Shown here: one piece after another, positions 19,689 through 27,440 of the stretch
How the letters are laid out: each line of letters opens with the position of its first letter
How positions within the stretch are numbered: the stretch's first letter is position 1
NCBI GenBank assembly: GCA_041391665.1
Contig: JAWKNO010000002.1
Span: 1,550,001-1,614,000, forward strand
Reading direction: 5' to 3'
Source: Bacteroidia bacterium
Lineage (GTDB): Bacteria; Bacteroidota; Bacteroidia; J057
Length of the DNA stretch: 64,000 nucleotides
Made by a program: the position numbers and the translations under genes
The notes under the pieces: generated by a model
Databases searched by the model: none
What the model was told of the DNA's origin: nothing
The model's input: the letters and a program-made list of their open reading frames with translations, nothing else

Positions 19689-19757
19689 TAGTACCAAACA
19701 GATTTGTACTAACCAACAACCCTAAGTAACGTATTGTAATTAAAATATTATGGAAAT

Positions 19758-20384
19758 ATGGAATTTTTCGAAATAATTGAAAAAATAGTTGAACCAATTT
19801 CAATCATTATTGCTTCAATTGTTGCAATATGGGGCATTCTATCATGGAAGAGAGAAGCTGCCTGGAGAAAGGAAAATGAAGTTGCCGAAGAAACGCTTTG
19901 CCTTTTGTATGATATAAAAGATAGAATCAGAAGAATTCGGAATCCATCTAGCATTGGGCCGGAAGGTAGCAGCCGAACCAAAGAAGAAGGAGAATCCATT
20001 GATGAATCAAATGCCCAGGATGCTTACTTCGTCATTAAAGAACGATATAATAAAGAACAAGAAGCATTCAATCTTATATCTTCTAAAAAGTATAAATTTG
20101 CAGCCATTTTTGGAAAAGAATATTTAACAGTTCTGGCGGACATAGACTCTATCATTAATAGTATTTTTACCGCCTATTACATTATCCATATTGCTGAGTT
20201 TGAAAGAAAAAAACATCGTATCAAATATATCCCAGAGAGAGAAGAAGATAGGATTAAAGAAATAGAAAAATGGTATTCATTAATCTATTTTGATCCGACT
20301 AAAGAGACTGATGAAATCGAAAACCGAGTTAACTCCAACATTGTGAAAATTGAAAATGTGTGCAAAAAGTTTCTATTAAACTAA
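19758..20384 (+). CDS. AT-rich orphan membrane-anchored protein
   Basis: The 208-residue protein starts with one membrane segment (about 10-28, 'VEPISIIIASIVAIWGILSW') followed by a long, highly charged, largely helical cytoplasmic part rich in Lys, Glu and Ile. The layout (short N-out TM, then 'KREAAWRKENEVAEE') is common in phage-related and defence-island orphans, but no catalytic motif is visible. Codon use is clearly AT-rich compared with neighbours, which suggests transfer. It lies between the hairpin repeats and the truncated DGR-like fragment, with its 3' end only 18 bp from that fragment. I do not recognise a family. Confidence 0.6.
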   Translation: MEFFEIIEKIVEPISIIIASIVAIWGILSWKREAAWRKENEVAEETLCLLYDIKDRIRRIRNPSSIGPEGSSRTKEEGESIDESNAQDAYFVIKERYNKEQEAFNLISSKKYKFAAIFGKEYLTVLADIDSIINSIFTAYYIIHIAEFERKKHRIKYIPEREEDRIKEIEKWYSLIYFDPTKETDEIENRVNSNIVKIENVCKKFLLN

Positions 20385-20402
20385 AAGTTTCTCGATGCTA
20401 AA

Positions 20403-20507
20403 TCAGGAAATTTGCAATCCATATCTCACACAAAACGCCTCCATCTCCTCTGTCATAAACCGCCCCTTTTCTGTATCAAACCGCAAGGTAAAAATCCTTA
20501 TTTCCAT
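20403..20507 (-). pseudogene. Truncated DGR-accessory-like (HRDC-type) N-terminus
   Basis: On the minus strand, ATG 20507 opens a 34-codon frame ending at TGA 20403. The peptide begins MEIRIFTLRFD and continues 'GRFMTEEMEAFC'. From memory, the pattern M-x-I/L-x-x-x-T-L-R-F-D-x-x-x-G-x-F begins proteins encoded beside reverse transcriptases of diversity-generating retroelements. These are usually over 100 residues and carry an HRDC-like C-terminus. Here the frame stops after 34 residues, next to the 3' end of an AT-rich gene on the other strand. Read together with the target repeat and hairpin upstream, it looks like the first remnant of a lost cassette. The family assignment is an inference from a short peptide. 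Confidence 0.45.
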
Positions 20508-20610
20508 TCTTCCCAATTACATGCTGCGTATATATGCTCATACAAAAACCCCATATAGCTATTCTCATGCCAGATTCCCGATTCCGGGTCTGATTAAACG
20601 CGTAACGTGG

Positions 20611-20643
20611 CAGTGTCGTGTCGGCTCAGCCGACACGACACTG
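20611..20643. other. Perfect 15-bp inverted repeat downstream of the variable gene
   Basis: CAGTGTCGTGTCGGC (20611-20625) and its exact complement (20629-20643) flank a 3-nt loop. On the coding (minus) strand the structure lies 62 nt past the stop codon of the 20706-23402 gene. It is preceded, not followed, by a T-run in that direction and is followed by A7 on the plus strand, so it is not a normal terminator in either direction. In DGR systems a hairpin or cruciform just downstream of the variable repeat is part of the target site; that role is inferred here from position. Confidence 0.8.
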
Positions 20644-20705
20644 TAAAAAAACCGCCCCAAAAGGTAAGAAGGTAAATCGCAGATCCCTTCGGGAAAGTGC
20701 AAAAA

Positions 20706-23402
20706 TTAATTAGTCCTGACGGGACGGAACCCAAGGTAGCGGCTGCGGTAGTCGGGCGTGTAGTTGTTGCGGCGCGAAACTCGGCAGTACTCCGCGTCGT
20801 GGAACCAACTGCCCCCGCGGTACACCCGGTCCGTGCCTTTTTCAGGGCCTTGTGGGTCGGATATATCCGAGGAAGGATATTCCCCATACCAGTCCCCACA
20901 CCACTCCCATACATTTCCGCTCATGTCGTAAAGACCTAATCGGTTGGGCTTTTTCTGTCCCACAGGACGCGTACCCGTATCTTTCGTGTTTTTTGTATAC
21001 CAGGCATAGTCGCCTAATTCGCTTTTGTTATTTGTGCCCGCATACTCCGTCCGATTCTCTGAGCCACCACCCGCTGCATACTCCCACTCCGCCTCCGTCG
21101 GCAAACGCCACTTTTGACCGGCCAGCTCACTCAACCAATCGCAATACGCCTTTGCGTCATTCCAGCTTACGTGAATCACCGGATGATTCCACTCACTTTC
21201 TGGACGTACATCTCCTTTTGTATCACATCGCCAATTTACCCCCGCTTTTTTCTCCCATTTTGAACCAGTCCAGATATTACTTCCATCCCCTTTTTCGGCA
21301 TCGGTTTTATAACCCGTTGCATCAATAAATGCAGCAAACTGTCCCACTGTCATCGCCGTTTTCCCCAGCCAGAAGTCGCTCACATTTACGTTATAATCGC
21401 CCCGCTTAAACGTCCCGCCCATGATCTTTATCATCTCCGGCAAAGGAAATATCTGTTGGGAAACAGTTGAAACGAAAGACGTTGGTTCCATCTCATCCGT
21501 GGTATCCAGAGCTGGAGTCTCTTCTTGATAGGTTTCGTTTTCGGGTGATTCCGTGTCTAATTTTTCCTCCTCTGGCTCTACTTGCTTCGGCTTTCCAGAT
21601 GGAATCAATTTCCTAAACCTATCAGCCAGGCTGCTGCCTGAGGAGTTATAAGCCAGACTACGCATTCCCTCCGGTATCACCACCTCCAGCGGACCGGGGG
21701 CGGCTACACTCTGGATAGCGATAAAGTCGTTTTTGACGCCTTCCTGAATCAGGGTTTTGATCTCGCGCTGCAATTCTTTTCGACCGCCTTCATAGTTCCC
21801 GGATTCGAGTTTGTGTATCGCCAGTTGCAGGCGAAACTCGCTGTAGGCTGCCGATACTGCCGGAACCGGCGCCCGTTTATACTGCTCCTCCAGGGCATCC
21901 ACCATTTTCTGATGTAAGGTCAGACGCAGGGTTTTGTCCAGTGAATTGAGCAAATCTACCCGATCCTTATCGGACATCCGCCCATTGCGAAACCATGACA
22001 ATTGAGATAGTTTGACCAGGTTTGAAAAGGTGAGCAGGTTTTCCTTCAAATGTATGGCAAGAAATTCTCCCAGGTAAAGGGTCAAATCCCAGTTCACCTC
22101 CGGGTAAATGGCGCAGGCTGAGATCCAGGTTCTTACTGATTGGGTAAAATATTTTTTCAGCCCCGCAACATCAGTTTCAATCTCCGGCTGTATGAGGGTA
22201 TCCCGTACCACTTTGGGGTTGTATTTTTTGCTTTCTTCGAAATAGTGAATCACCTGCAACAGTCCCTCGGGATTGGCGGGTAATACCACAAACCGCTCCG
22301 AAAGCCGCAGTTCGTCATAGCCCCAGGCAGCAGTAGGTCGGGAGGTCATCAACGCCCGGCTTTCCCAATGGCCAAATACTTCGGTCCAGTTCATCAGCAA
22401 ACCGCTCACAGGGTTGATCATCTTCCAGGCATCGCCAAAAACGATCAGCCGGTAGTCGGCATACCGGAGGGCGATTTTTTCGAGGCTGATCCCGCCGGGA
22501 TGTTTTTCGTTCCAGCACACCCGCAGGTCGTCGGTATAAAAAAACCGCTCGGCATATACGTTGTTATTCAGCAGTTCCTTGTACAACATTTCATACACAT
22601 GCCGGCGATGATCGGCAAAAGAAGTCTGGTCGATGAGAAACAGGTACTCCGCCGGACGGGTTCGATAGTTGTACCTGAGCGTCAGTGCACCGCCGCTGCG
22701 AATGGTTTCATTTACCGTAGCGCGTAGGTTGAGATGGGGAATATTGCCGGGCAAACGGCGACGCAGTTGCCGGGCGAGTATGGGTAGTTCTGCCCCAAAA
22801 TCCATTCGTTCCTCGATTTTCAGGTCTATATTCCAAAACCAGGGAGGTTCTTTGGATTCGATCCTTCGGGCGACCAGTTTGCGCTGTAATATCCGGTAAA
22901 TCCATACGCCGACGAACGCTGCAACCAGCACTATGATTTGCAGCACTAACCGGGTTTGGAGAGAAAGATCAGGCAAAACCCATACTGTAAGAGCCAGTAT
23001 AATCAGGAATATACCAGCAATAACTGCAATAAATTTCTGCCGGTTCCCGGTTCTCAGTTCAGGTTCAGGTTTGGAACCCAGTTTTTCCGGAAGCTCCTCT
23101 CCGACAAGTTCCGGCGGTAGTTGCGGGGAATGATCACCTTTGCCGAAAAATTCTTCCGGTATTTTATCATCATCAAAAAACCGGTCAAATGTCTCGTAGA
23201 AGAGCGTTTGTTCTTCCGGCGAAGCAGCGATAAGCGGGCAGAGTTTAAGTTTGAGTTGAGCCGGGGTTTCAGCTTTTTCCAGAATCCGGTACACACGCGG
23301 CCAGGCATCTGCACTGATGGATATACCCTTTTGTTCCAGAGCGGCGGTGAAGGCGGGAAAGGATGTCCATTCGCTGCGGTATGTGGTCCCCGAACTTCTC
23401 AT
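20706..23402 (-). CDS. TM + vWA-like + formylglycine-enzyme/C-type-lectin-fold protein with DGR-like variable tail
   Basis: The protein has 898 residues. Residues 1-80 are a helical domain ('LCPLIAASPEEQTLFYETFDRFF') of the type found with MoxR-linked conflict proteins. Two membrane segments lie at about 122-172. Residues of about 190-420 look like a divergent vWA domain ('YLFLIDQTSFADH', 'YADYRLIVFGDAWKM', 'LMTSRPTAAWGYDE'). A helical stretch and an acidic linker (600-660) lead to an FGE-sulfatase (SUMF1) domain at about 665-898 ('MGGTFKRGD', 'WNDAKAYCDWLSE', 'RLPTEAEWEYAAGG', 'GNVWEWCGDWY', 'RGGSWF'). Known for the family: this fold serves as a ligand-binding scaffold in many such proteins. 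It is unlikely to make formylglycine here, since the position before 'RVSRRN' has one Cys only. It starts 1 bp after the MoxR gene. Residues 867-889 form the variable segment. Confidence 0.85.
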   Translation of the reverse strand: MRSSGTTYRSEWTSFPAFTAALEQKGISISADAWPRVYRILEKAETPAQLKLKLCPLIAASPEEQTLFYETFDRFFDDDKIPEEFFGKGDHSPQLPPELVGEELPEKLGSKPEPELRTGNRQKFIAVIAGIFLIILALTVWVLPDLSLQTRLVLQIIVLVAAFVGVWIYRILQRKLVARRIESKEPPWFWNIDLKIEERMDFGAELPILARQLRRRLPGNIPHLNLRATVNETIRSGGALTLRYNYRTRPAEYLFLIDQTSFADHRRHVYEMLYKELLNNNVYAERFFYTDDLRVCWNEKHPGGISLEKIALRYADYRLIVFGDAWKMINPVSGLLMNWTEVFGHWESRALMTSRPTAAWGYDELRLSERFVVLPANPEGLLQVIHYFEESKKYNPKVVRDTLIQPEIETDVAGLKKYFTQSVRTWISACAIYPEVNWDLTLYLGEFLAIHLKENLLTFSNLVKLSQLSWFRNGRMSDKDRVDLLNSLDKTLRLTLHQKMVDALEEQYKRAPVPAVSAAYSEFRLQLAIHKLESGNYEGGRKELQREIKTLIQEGVKNDFIAIQSVAAPGPLEVVIPEGMRSLAYNSSGSSLADRFRKLIPSGKPKQVEPEEEKLDTESPENETYQEETPALDTTDEMEPTSFVSTVSQQIFPLPEMIKIMGGTFKRGDYNVNVSDFWLGKTAMTVGQFAAFIDATGYKTDAEKGDGSNIWTGSKWEKKAGVNWRCDTKGDVRPESEWNHPVIHVSWNDAKAYCDWLSELAGQKWRLPTEAEWEYAAGGGSENRTEYAGTNNKSELGDYAWYTKNTKDTGTRPVGQKKPNRLGLYDMSGNVWEWCGDWYGEYPSSDISDPQGPEKGTDRVYRGGSWFHDAEYCRVSRRNNYTPDYRSRYLGFRPVRTN
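20724..20815 (-). other. Putative DGR variable repeat (VR)
   Basis: These are the last coding bases of the FGE-domain gene. DGR targets of this fold carry a template-derived pattern G-S-W-N-N-N-A-x-N-C-R-x-x-N-R-N-N-N-x-P-D-N-R-N-N-N-x-G-F-R. Here the residues at the expected N positions are F867, H868, D869, Y872, R877, N879, N880, Y881, Y885, S887, R888 and Y889. All twelve codons end in C (form NNC), as expected if AAC codons of a template were randomised at the two adenines. Intervening fixed codons end in all four bases. The template repeat itself is not in the window. Confidence 0.75.
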
Positions 23403-23403
23403 A

Positions 23404-24309
23404 CTATTTACCCAGTTCTTTTTCCAAATCTTTCAGCAATTCCTCGCTTTTTGCCAGCACAGCATACGACTGCATAAGTTGGGTTTTCTTGTCGGAGGAA
23501 TTGAGATCAGCCGCCGAAAAGTCCAATTGTTTCAGCACCATTAGCCAGGCGATAAACTCAGCGGTTGCGGGTTTTTTGGTATTGAGGTCGGCTGCCCGTT
23601 TTCGGATTTTTTCAAATTCGGTTATCCATTTATCTATATTTTCATACTGCCCGAGTTTGAGCTGAACGATCTTGAGCAGGCCATCTGCATTTGGAAAATC
23701 TATATTGACATAAGCACACCTCCGCAAAAAGGGAGCGGGAAGATTTTTCTCCGAATTGCTGGTCAAAATGATAATGGGGCGAAGATCATCGGGTGCTTCA
23801 AATGTCTGGTCTGTCTCCGGCACGGAGAATTTCAGGTTTTCCAGTTCGTTGAGAATATCGTTGGGGAAATCGCGGGGCGCTTTGTCAATTTCGTCAATGA
23901 GCACTACCGATCGTTTTTTCTCTGTCAGCGCAATCAGGATCGCCTTACCCAGTGCTTCGTATTCGATAAAATCTTCCGCATTTTTGCCAGAATCGCCATT
24001 GTGCTGAATATTCTGGATATACTGAAAATGTTTGACCGCCTGATAGCGATAAAACAGATCGCTCGCGATGGAGGAGGTTTTGGCGTTAAACACCAGCACC
24101 TTACCGAGGCCAAAGCGGTGAGCGATATGGTGGGCAAACTGCGTTTTACCCGTACCCGGCTCACCGGTCAGCAGGAGCGGCATATTAAGTTCGAGCGCCA
24201 CATTAAAGGCATTGATGAGCGCATCGGAGGGTTTGTATTTTTTCGGATCGTTTTTGACGTCGGGTTTTACCGGAGGGAGGTTTATTTGTTGGTAGTGGTC
24301 GAGTGGCAT
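23404..24309 (-). CDS. MoxR-family AAA+ ATPase
   Basis: The 301-residue ATPase has Walker A GEPGTGKT (49-56), Walker B VVLIDEID (135-142), sensor 1 TSNSE (183-187) and an arginine finger pair in 'APFLRRCAY' (196-197). Known for the family: MoxR proteins remodel vWA-containing partners; in conflict systems one MoxR, one vWA-type protein and one effector-like protein form a set. Here the partner is probably the 898-residue vWA-like/FGE protein encoded 1 bp downstream, and the third member is the CHAT-like protein 11 bp upstream. The protein is cytoplasmic, with no TM segment. Confidence 0.9.
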   Translation of the reverse strand: MPLDHYQQINLPPVKPDVKNDPKKYKPSDALINAFNVALELNMPLLLTGEPGTGKTQFAHHIAHRFGLGKVLVFNAKTSSIASDLFYRYQAVKHFQYIQNIQHNGDSGKNAEDFIEYEALGKAILIALTEKKRSVVLIDEIDKAPRDFPNDILNELENLKFSVPETDQTFEAPDDLRPIIILTSNSEKNLPAPFLRRCAYVNIDFPNADGLLKIVQLKLGQYENIDKWITEFEKIRKRAADLNTKKPATAEFIAWLMVLKQLDFSAADLNSSDKKTQLMQSYAVLAKSEELLKDLEKELGK

Positions 24310-24320
24310 ATGTTGAGGGA

Positions 24321-25826
24321 TTAGAATGCGCGAGCGGTAAACTTTTTCATGATTTCTTCAAGGAAATTTTCTACTACGTGCATGGGGAAGGAGCTTGTCT
24401 TTTCATCATAATGTTTGTCATAATTTTGAATCGCTTTATCCAACAGCATTTCTGCATCGAGGGTTTTGCTGGAATGCCGGTCAAACCACTTCATAACATC
24501 ATCTAAGTTGACACGAGACATACCTGGCACATGACAGCAAAAGATATTCTCCTGGGCAGATATCTCTTTTATATGTTGCAGGAGATCAGACTGTTTTTTT
24601 CCAAATAAGCTCATCAGGTTTTTACGACCTGCGGTTGTCACACCTTCAAAAATATAAAAAAACAAAAACTTCACACGGGGAGACTTGCCGCAACAGAACT
24701 TGTTCACAATCCAGCGGATAAGATTAGGGATGACCGTATCTTTTCGGGAACCGTCAAACTTAAAAACCCAAATACAATAGTCCTTTTGTAGAATGGGTTT
24801 GTTTGATTGAAAAAAGTCTTCCAGAGTGGAAATGCGGGTATTTGTATGCTCCGAAGGATGAAAAAAACGCTGCAAAAAACAGCCACAAACCTGACTTTGC
24901 ACCACATGCTCATTTTCCATAATTCGGAGTTGAACCGGAGCAAGAACCGGATGCTGGTTATTTTCATGAGCGACCGGATAGTCAAACTCATATTTCCCAA
25001 CAGCCAGAACTTCGTGGATAAACCTTTCCACCAGGCTTTCGGGTTTATCGTTCCTGTGTCCGTGAATAAAATAATGCTGAAAGGTCTGGTCTTTATGTTT
25101 TTCAAAATGCCCGGTTAATAGCTCCATTTCCGTATCCCGGTTACAGGAGATAAAGCCGTGTCTGGGGCGGGGAATTTTACGATCAAACAGTTTATCGGAA
25201 GCTGTGGCAGAGGGAGAAATCGGAGGAAGTATCGCCTTCTTTATTTCACCTTTATCGTCATCTCTTTTATGGATTTGTGGAATAGATGTATCATGGTCTT
25301 CCATACCCAATCCCCTGCACGCAAATGAAAAGGAAAAAGGGATTGTTTCTCCCGCCACCAACCCATCATAAAACCCCACTTCAAAACTGCGGACGCCTTT
25401 GTGATCTAATTCCCGACTCATTCCGATGACAAAAGGCACATGTTGAAAAATCGCATCTAAGGCTTCCTTCGATACAGCCGCGGCAATCACTACACATCGA
25501 ACCGGATGCCGCTCATTGATCACCTGAAATAAATCTGCCAGTGCATCTACCTTTACCGTTTTGGGGCCGGAGCCATCCTCAGCCTCCACAATCAACGAGT
25601 TCAGGTTTTCCCCTTTGGCCGAAAAGTGTACGATATCAGGCTTTTCGTTCAAAATCTCCCGGCTTATGTCCCGGGTTGTAACCGCTGTTTTGGGTACAAA
25701 ATCAAATTTTTCCCTGATTTCACCCCTTTTTATGCCTTCTTCAATTTCCCTAATAGAAACCTCCGGTCGAATGGACTTATCCGTCGCATTCGCCGAAAGG
25801 AAGAGAACTTTGATTTTATCATTCAT
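24321..25826 (-). CDS. Degenerate CHAT-like domain fused to an iSTAND-like domain
   Basis: The 501-residue protein heads the minus-strand operon. Residues 5-175 follow the fold of CHAT (caspase-like) domains: 'VLFLSAN', 'REIEEGIKR', 'PDIVHFSAKGE', 'PFVIGMSRELDHKGVRSFEVGFYDGL'. Active members read HFSGHG and NACYS; here the catalytic His position is Lys (K71 in SAKG) and the catalytic Cys position is Ala or Val (IAAAVS, 114-119). The domain should thus be proteolytically dead and act as a binding or scaffold unit. Residues of about 221-480 ('GFISCNRDTEMELL...HYFIHGHRND') resemble inactive-STAND (iSTAND) domains that lack Walker motifs. With no enzyme active site, it could sense invasion or link the MoxR motor to an effector; this is inference. 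Confidence 0.7.
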   Translation of the reverse strand: MNDKIKVLFLSANATDKSIRPEVSIREIEEGIKRGEIREKFDFVPKTAVTTRDISREILNEKPDIVHFSAKGENLNSLIVEAEDGSGPKTVKVDALADLFQVINERHPVRCVVIAAAVSKEALDAIFQHVPFVIGMSRELDHKGVRSFEVGFYDGLVAGETIPFSFSFACRGLGMEDHDTSIPQIHKRDDDKGEIKKAILPPISPSATASDKLFDRKIPRPRHGFISCNRDTEMELLTGHFEKHKDQTFQHYFIHGHRNDKPESLVERFIHEVLAVGKYEFDYPVAHENNQHPVLAPVQLRIMENEHVVQSQVCGCFLQRFFHPSEHTNTRISTLEDFFQSNKPILQKDYCIWVFKFDGSRKDTVIPNLIRWIVNKFCCGKSPRVKFLFFYIFEGVTTAGRKNLMSLFGKKQSDLLQHIKEISAQENIFCCHVPGMSRVNLDDVMKWFDRHSSKTLDAEMLLDKAIQNYDKHYDEKTSSFPMHVVENFLEEIMKKFTARAF

Positions 25827-26016
25827 AACCGCAATAGGTAATGTCCCATTGGCAAGATAATAAGAATGATCGAATAATGTTAAAATATATTTTTTCAGAA
25901 AACCCCTCCCCTACTGGTCAATGTTTGGGGTGGTTTCAGACAAAAGATAAAAAACATTCTCCATAACACCGTTACATTTTATTACATAATAAATTTTTGA
26001 AAGCTTTTATATTGCC

Positions 26017-27429
26017 ATGGCTGTGAGTATATTTACAGAAAAGCCACCAGGCGAAATGAGCAAGAAAATACACGCAAAGATATTGGTAGTGGATGATGAT
26101 GCGGATATCCTCATAACTGCAAAAATTGTCTTAAAACAGCAGTTTACTGATATATTTACAGAAAATAACCCTCACAACCTCAGCACATTACTGGCAGAAA
26201 ACACCTACGATCTTGTTTTGCTGGATATGAATTTTACCGCAGGATTCACCAGCGGAAAAGAGGGGCTGCGGTGGTTGAAAAAAATCAGAAAAACTGCGCC
26301 TTCCACCCATGTAGTGCTGATGACCGCTTACGGAGATATCAATCTCGCCGTAAAGGCGATGAAAGATGGGGCCACAGACTTTGTGGTTAAACCCTGGGAC
26401 AACGAAGCGCTCCAGGCTACGGTTCTCTCTGCCCTTCAGGAGGATCCTCCGCCAATTGTGGCTTCTGTACCTGGTGTCTCCGCAAACCCCGATGTCGTAT
26501 CTACGGTTACAGAAAATGAAATTATCGGAAACTCTGCTGCGATGCAAAAGGTATTCCGGACGATCGAAAAGGTTGCGGTTACAGACGCCAATATCCTCCT
26601 TCTCGGAGAGAACGGGACCGGAAAAGAGCTTGTCGCCCGGGCGATCCATCAACAATCTCTTCGCGCTGACCGGCCATTTGTCCACGTTGACCTCGGTGCA
26701 ATTTCCGAAACTTTGTTTGAGTCTGAGCTTTTTGGCCATGTAAAAGGTGCCTTTACCGATGCACGACAAGATCGCGAAGGGCGTTTTGAAGCGGCCAATG
26801 GAGGTACACTTTTTCTCGATGAAATTGGCAATCTTTCCCTACCGCTTCAGGCAAAATTATTAACCGCGCTACAGAGCCGCCATGTAACACGCGTAGGCTC
26901 CAACCGTCCGGTAAATATTGATATCCGCCTTATCTGCGCCACCAATATGCCACTGCATGAAATGGTCGAACAAAAAAAATTTCGACAGGACCTGATTTAC
27001 AGAATCAATACCGTCGAAATAACACTTCCTCCCCTGCGCGACAGAAGTGAAGATATTCCATTGCTGGTCGCGCATTATCTGAAAATCTTTGCAGAAAAAT
27101 ATCGCAGAGAAGCGCCAGAAATCAGACTTGATTTTATTCACAAACTACAACAACATGCCTGGCCGGGCAATATACGAGAGCTTCAGCATGCATTGGAACG
27201 CGCCATCATCATGGAGGACCTTGACAGTATGCTCCCTGAAGCGTTTCCCTCCAATACCATTCACCAGGATGAATCGCTGTCCGGAGATGATTACAACCTG
27301 GAAGAAGTAGAAAAGTCCGCAATAAAACATGCGATTTCCAAACACAGTGGAAATATCAGCAAAGCCGCAAAAGAGCTGGGTCTTGGCCGCACGACCCTTT
27401 ACCGAAAAATGACTAAATACGGATTCTAA
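26017..27429 (+). CDS. NtrC-type sigma-54 response regulator
   Basis: The 470-residue regulator has a receiver domain with acidic triad DDD (26-28) and phospho-acceptor D70 ('LVLLDMNF'), an AAA+ domain with Walker A GENGTGKE (197-204) and Walker B 'TLFLDEIG', and a C-terminal FIS-type helix-turn-helix ('NISKAAKELGLGRTTLYRKM'). The sigma-54 contact loop reads GAFTDA (244-249) instead of the classic GAFTGA; this variant is familiar in this phylum. Met 14 (26056) is an alternative start and fits the receiver boundary better. It lies 11 bp before the cognate histidine kinase gene and is divergent from the conflict operon (190-bp gap). Targets are unknown. Confidence 0.92.
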   Translation: MAVSIFTEKPPGEMSKKIHAKILVVDDDADILITAKIVLKQQFTDIFTENNPHNLSTLLAENTYDLVLLDMNFTAGFTSGKEGLRWLKKIRKTAPSTHVVLMTAYGDINLAVKAMKDGATDFVVKPWDNEALQATVLSALQEDPPPIVASVPGVSANPDVVSTVTENEIIGNSAAMQKVFRTIEKVAVTDANILLLGENGTGKELVARAIHQQSLRADRPFVHVDLGAISETLFESELFGHVKGAFTDARQDREGRFEAANGGTLFLDEIGNLSLPLQAKLLTALQSRHVTRVGSNRPVNIDIRLICATNMPLHEMVEQKKFRQDLIYRINTVEITLPPLRDRSEDIPLLVAHYLKIFAEKYRREAPEIRLDFIHKLQQHAWPGNIRELQHALERAIIMEDLDSMLPEAFPSNTIHQDESLSGDDYNLEEVEKSAIKHAISKHSGNISKAAKELGLGRTTLYRKMTKYGF

Positions 27430-27440
27430 TTATCCTACAA

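Noticed and set aside
18856..19700. CRISPR array
   Set aside because: The repeats are not evenly spaced with unique spacers; they are tandem or palindromic modules and no cas gene is present.
19273..19803. Minus-strand ORFs across the repeat mosaic
   Set aside because: They consist of repeat units (GGTGGGTGA-type) and end inside the AT-rich gene; no family or start signal supports them.
20611..20643. Hairpin as Rho-independent terminator of the FGE-domain gene
   Set aside because: The T-run precedes the stem in the direction of transcription, and the plus-strand side is followed by A residues.
20395..20646. Plus-strand 83-codon ORF
   Set aside because: It runs through the hairpin and is antisense to the MEIRIFTLRFD fragment, which has the better family resemblance.
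20852..21328. Plus-strand 158-codon ORF
   Set aside because: It is antisense shadow of the FGE-domain gene.
20706..21400. FGE domain as maturase for the sulfatase at 51498
   Set aside because: The domain lies in a TM/vWA-type protein in a conflict operon, the Cys pair of true maturases is not seen, and C-S-P-T-R sulfatases of this phylum generally use anaerobic-type radical SAM maturases.
20384..25826. Complete DGR with reverse transcriptase and template repeat
   Set aside because: No RT-like ORF (Y-x-D-D motif) and no second copy of the variable repeat is visible in the window.
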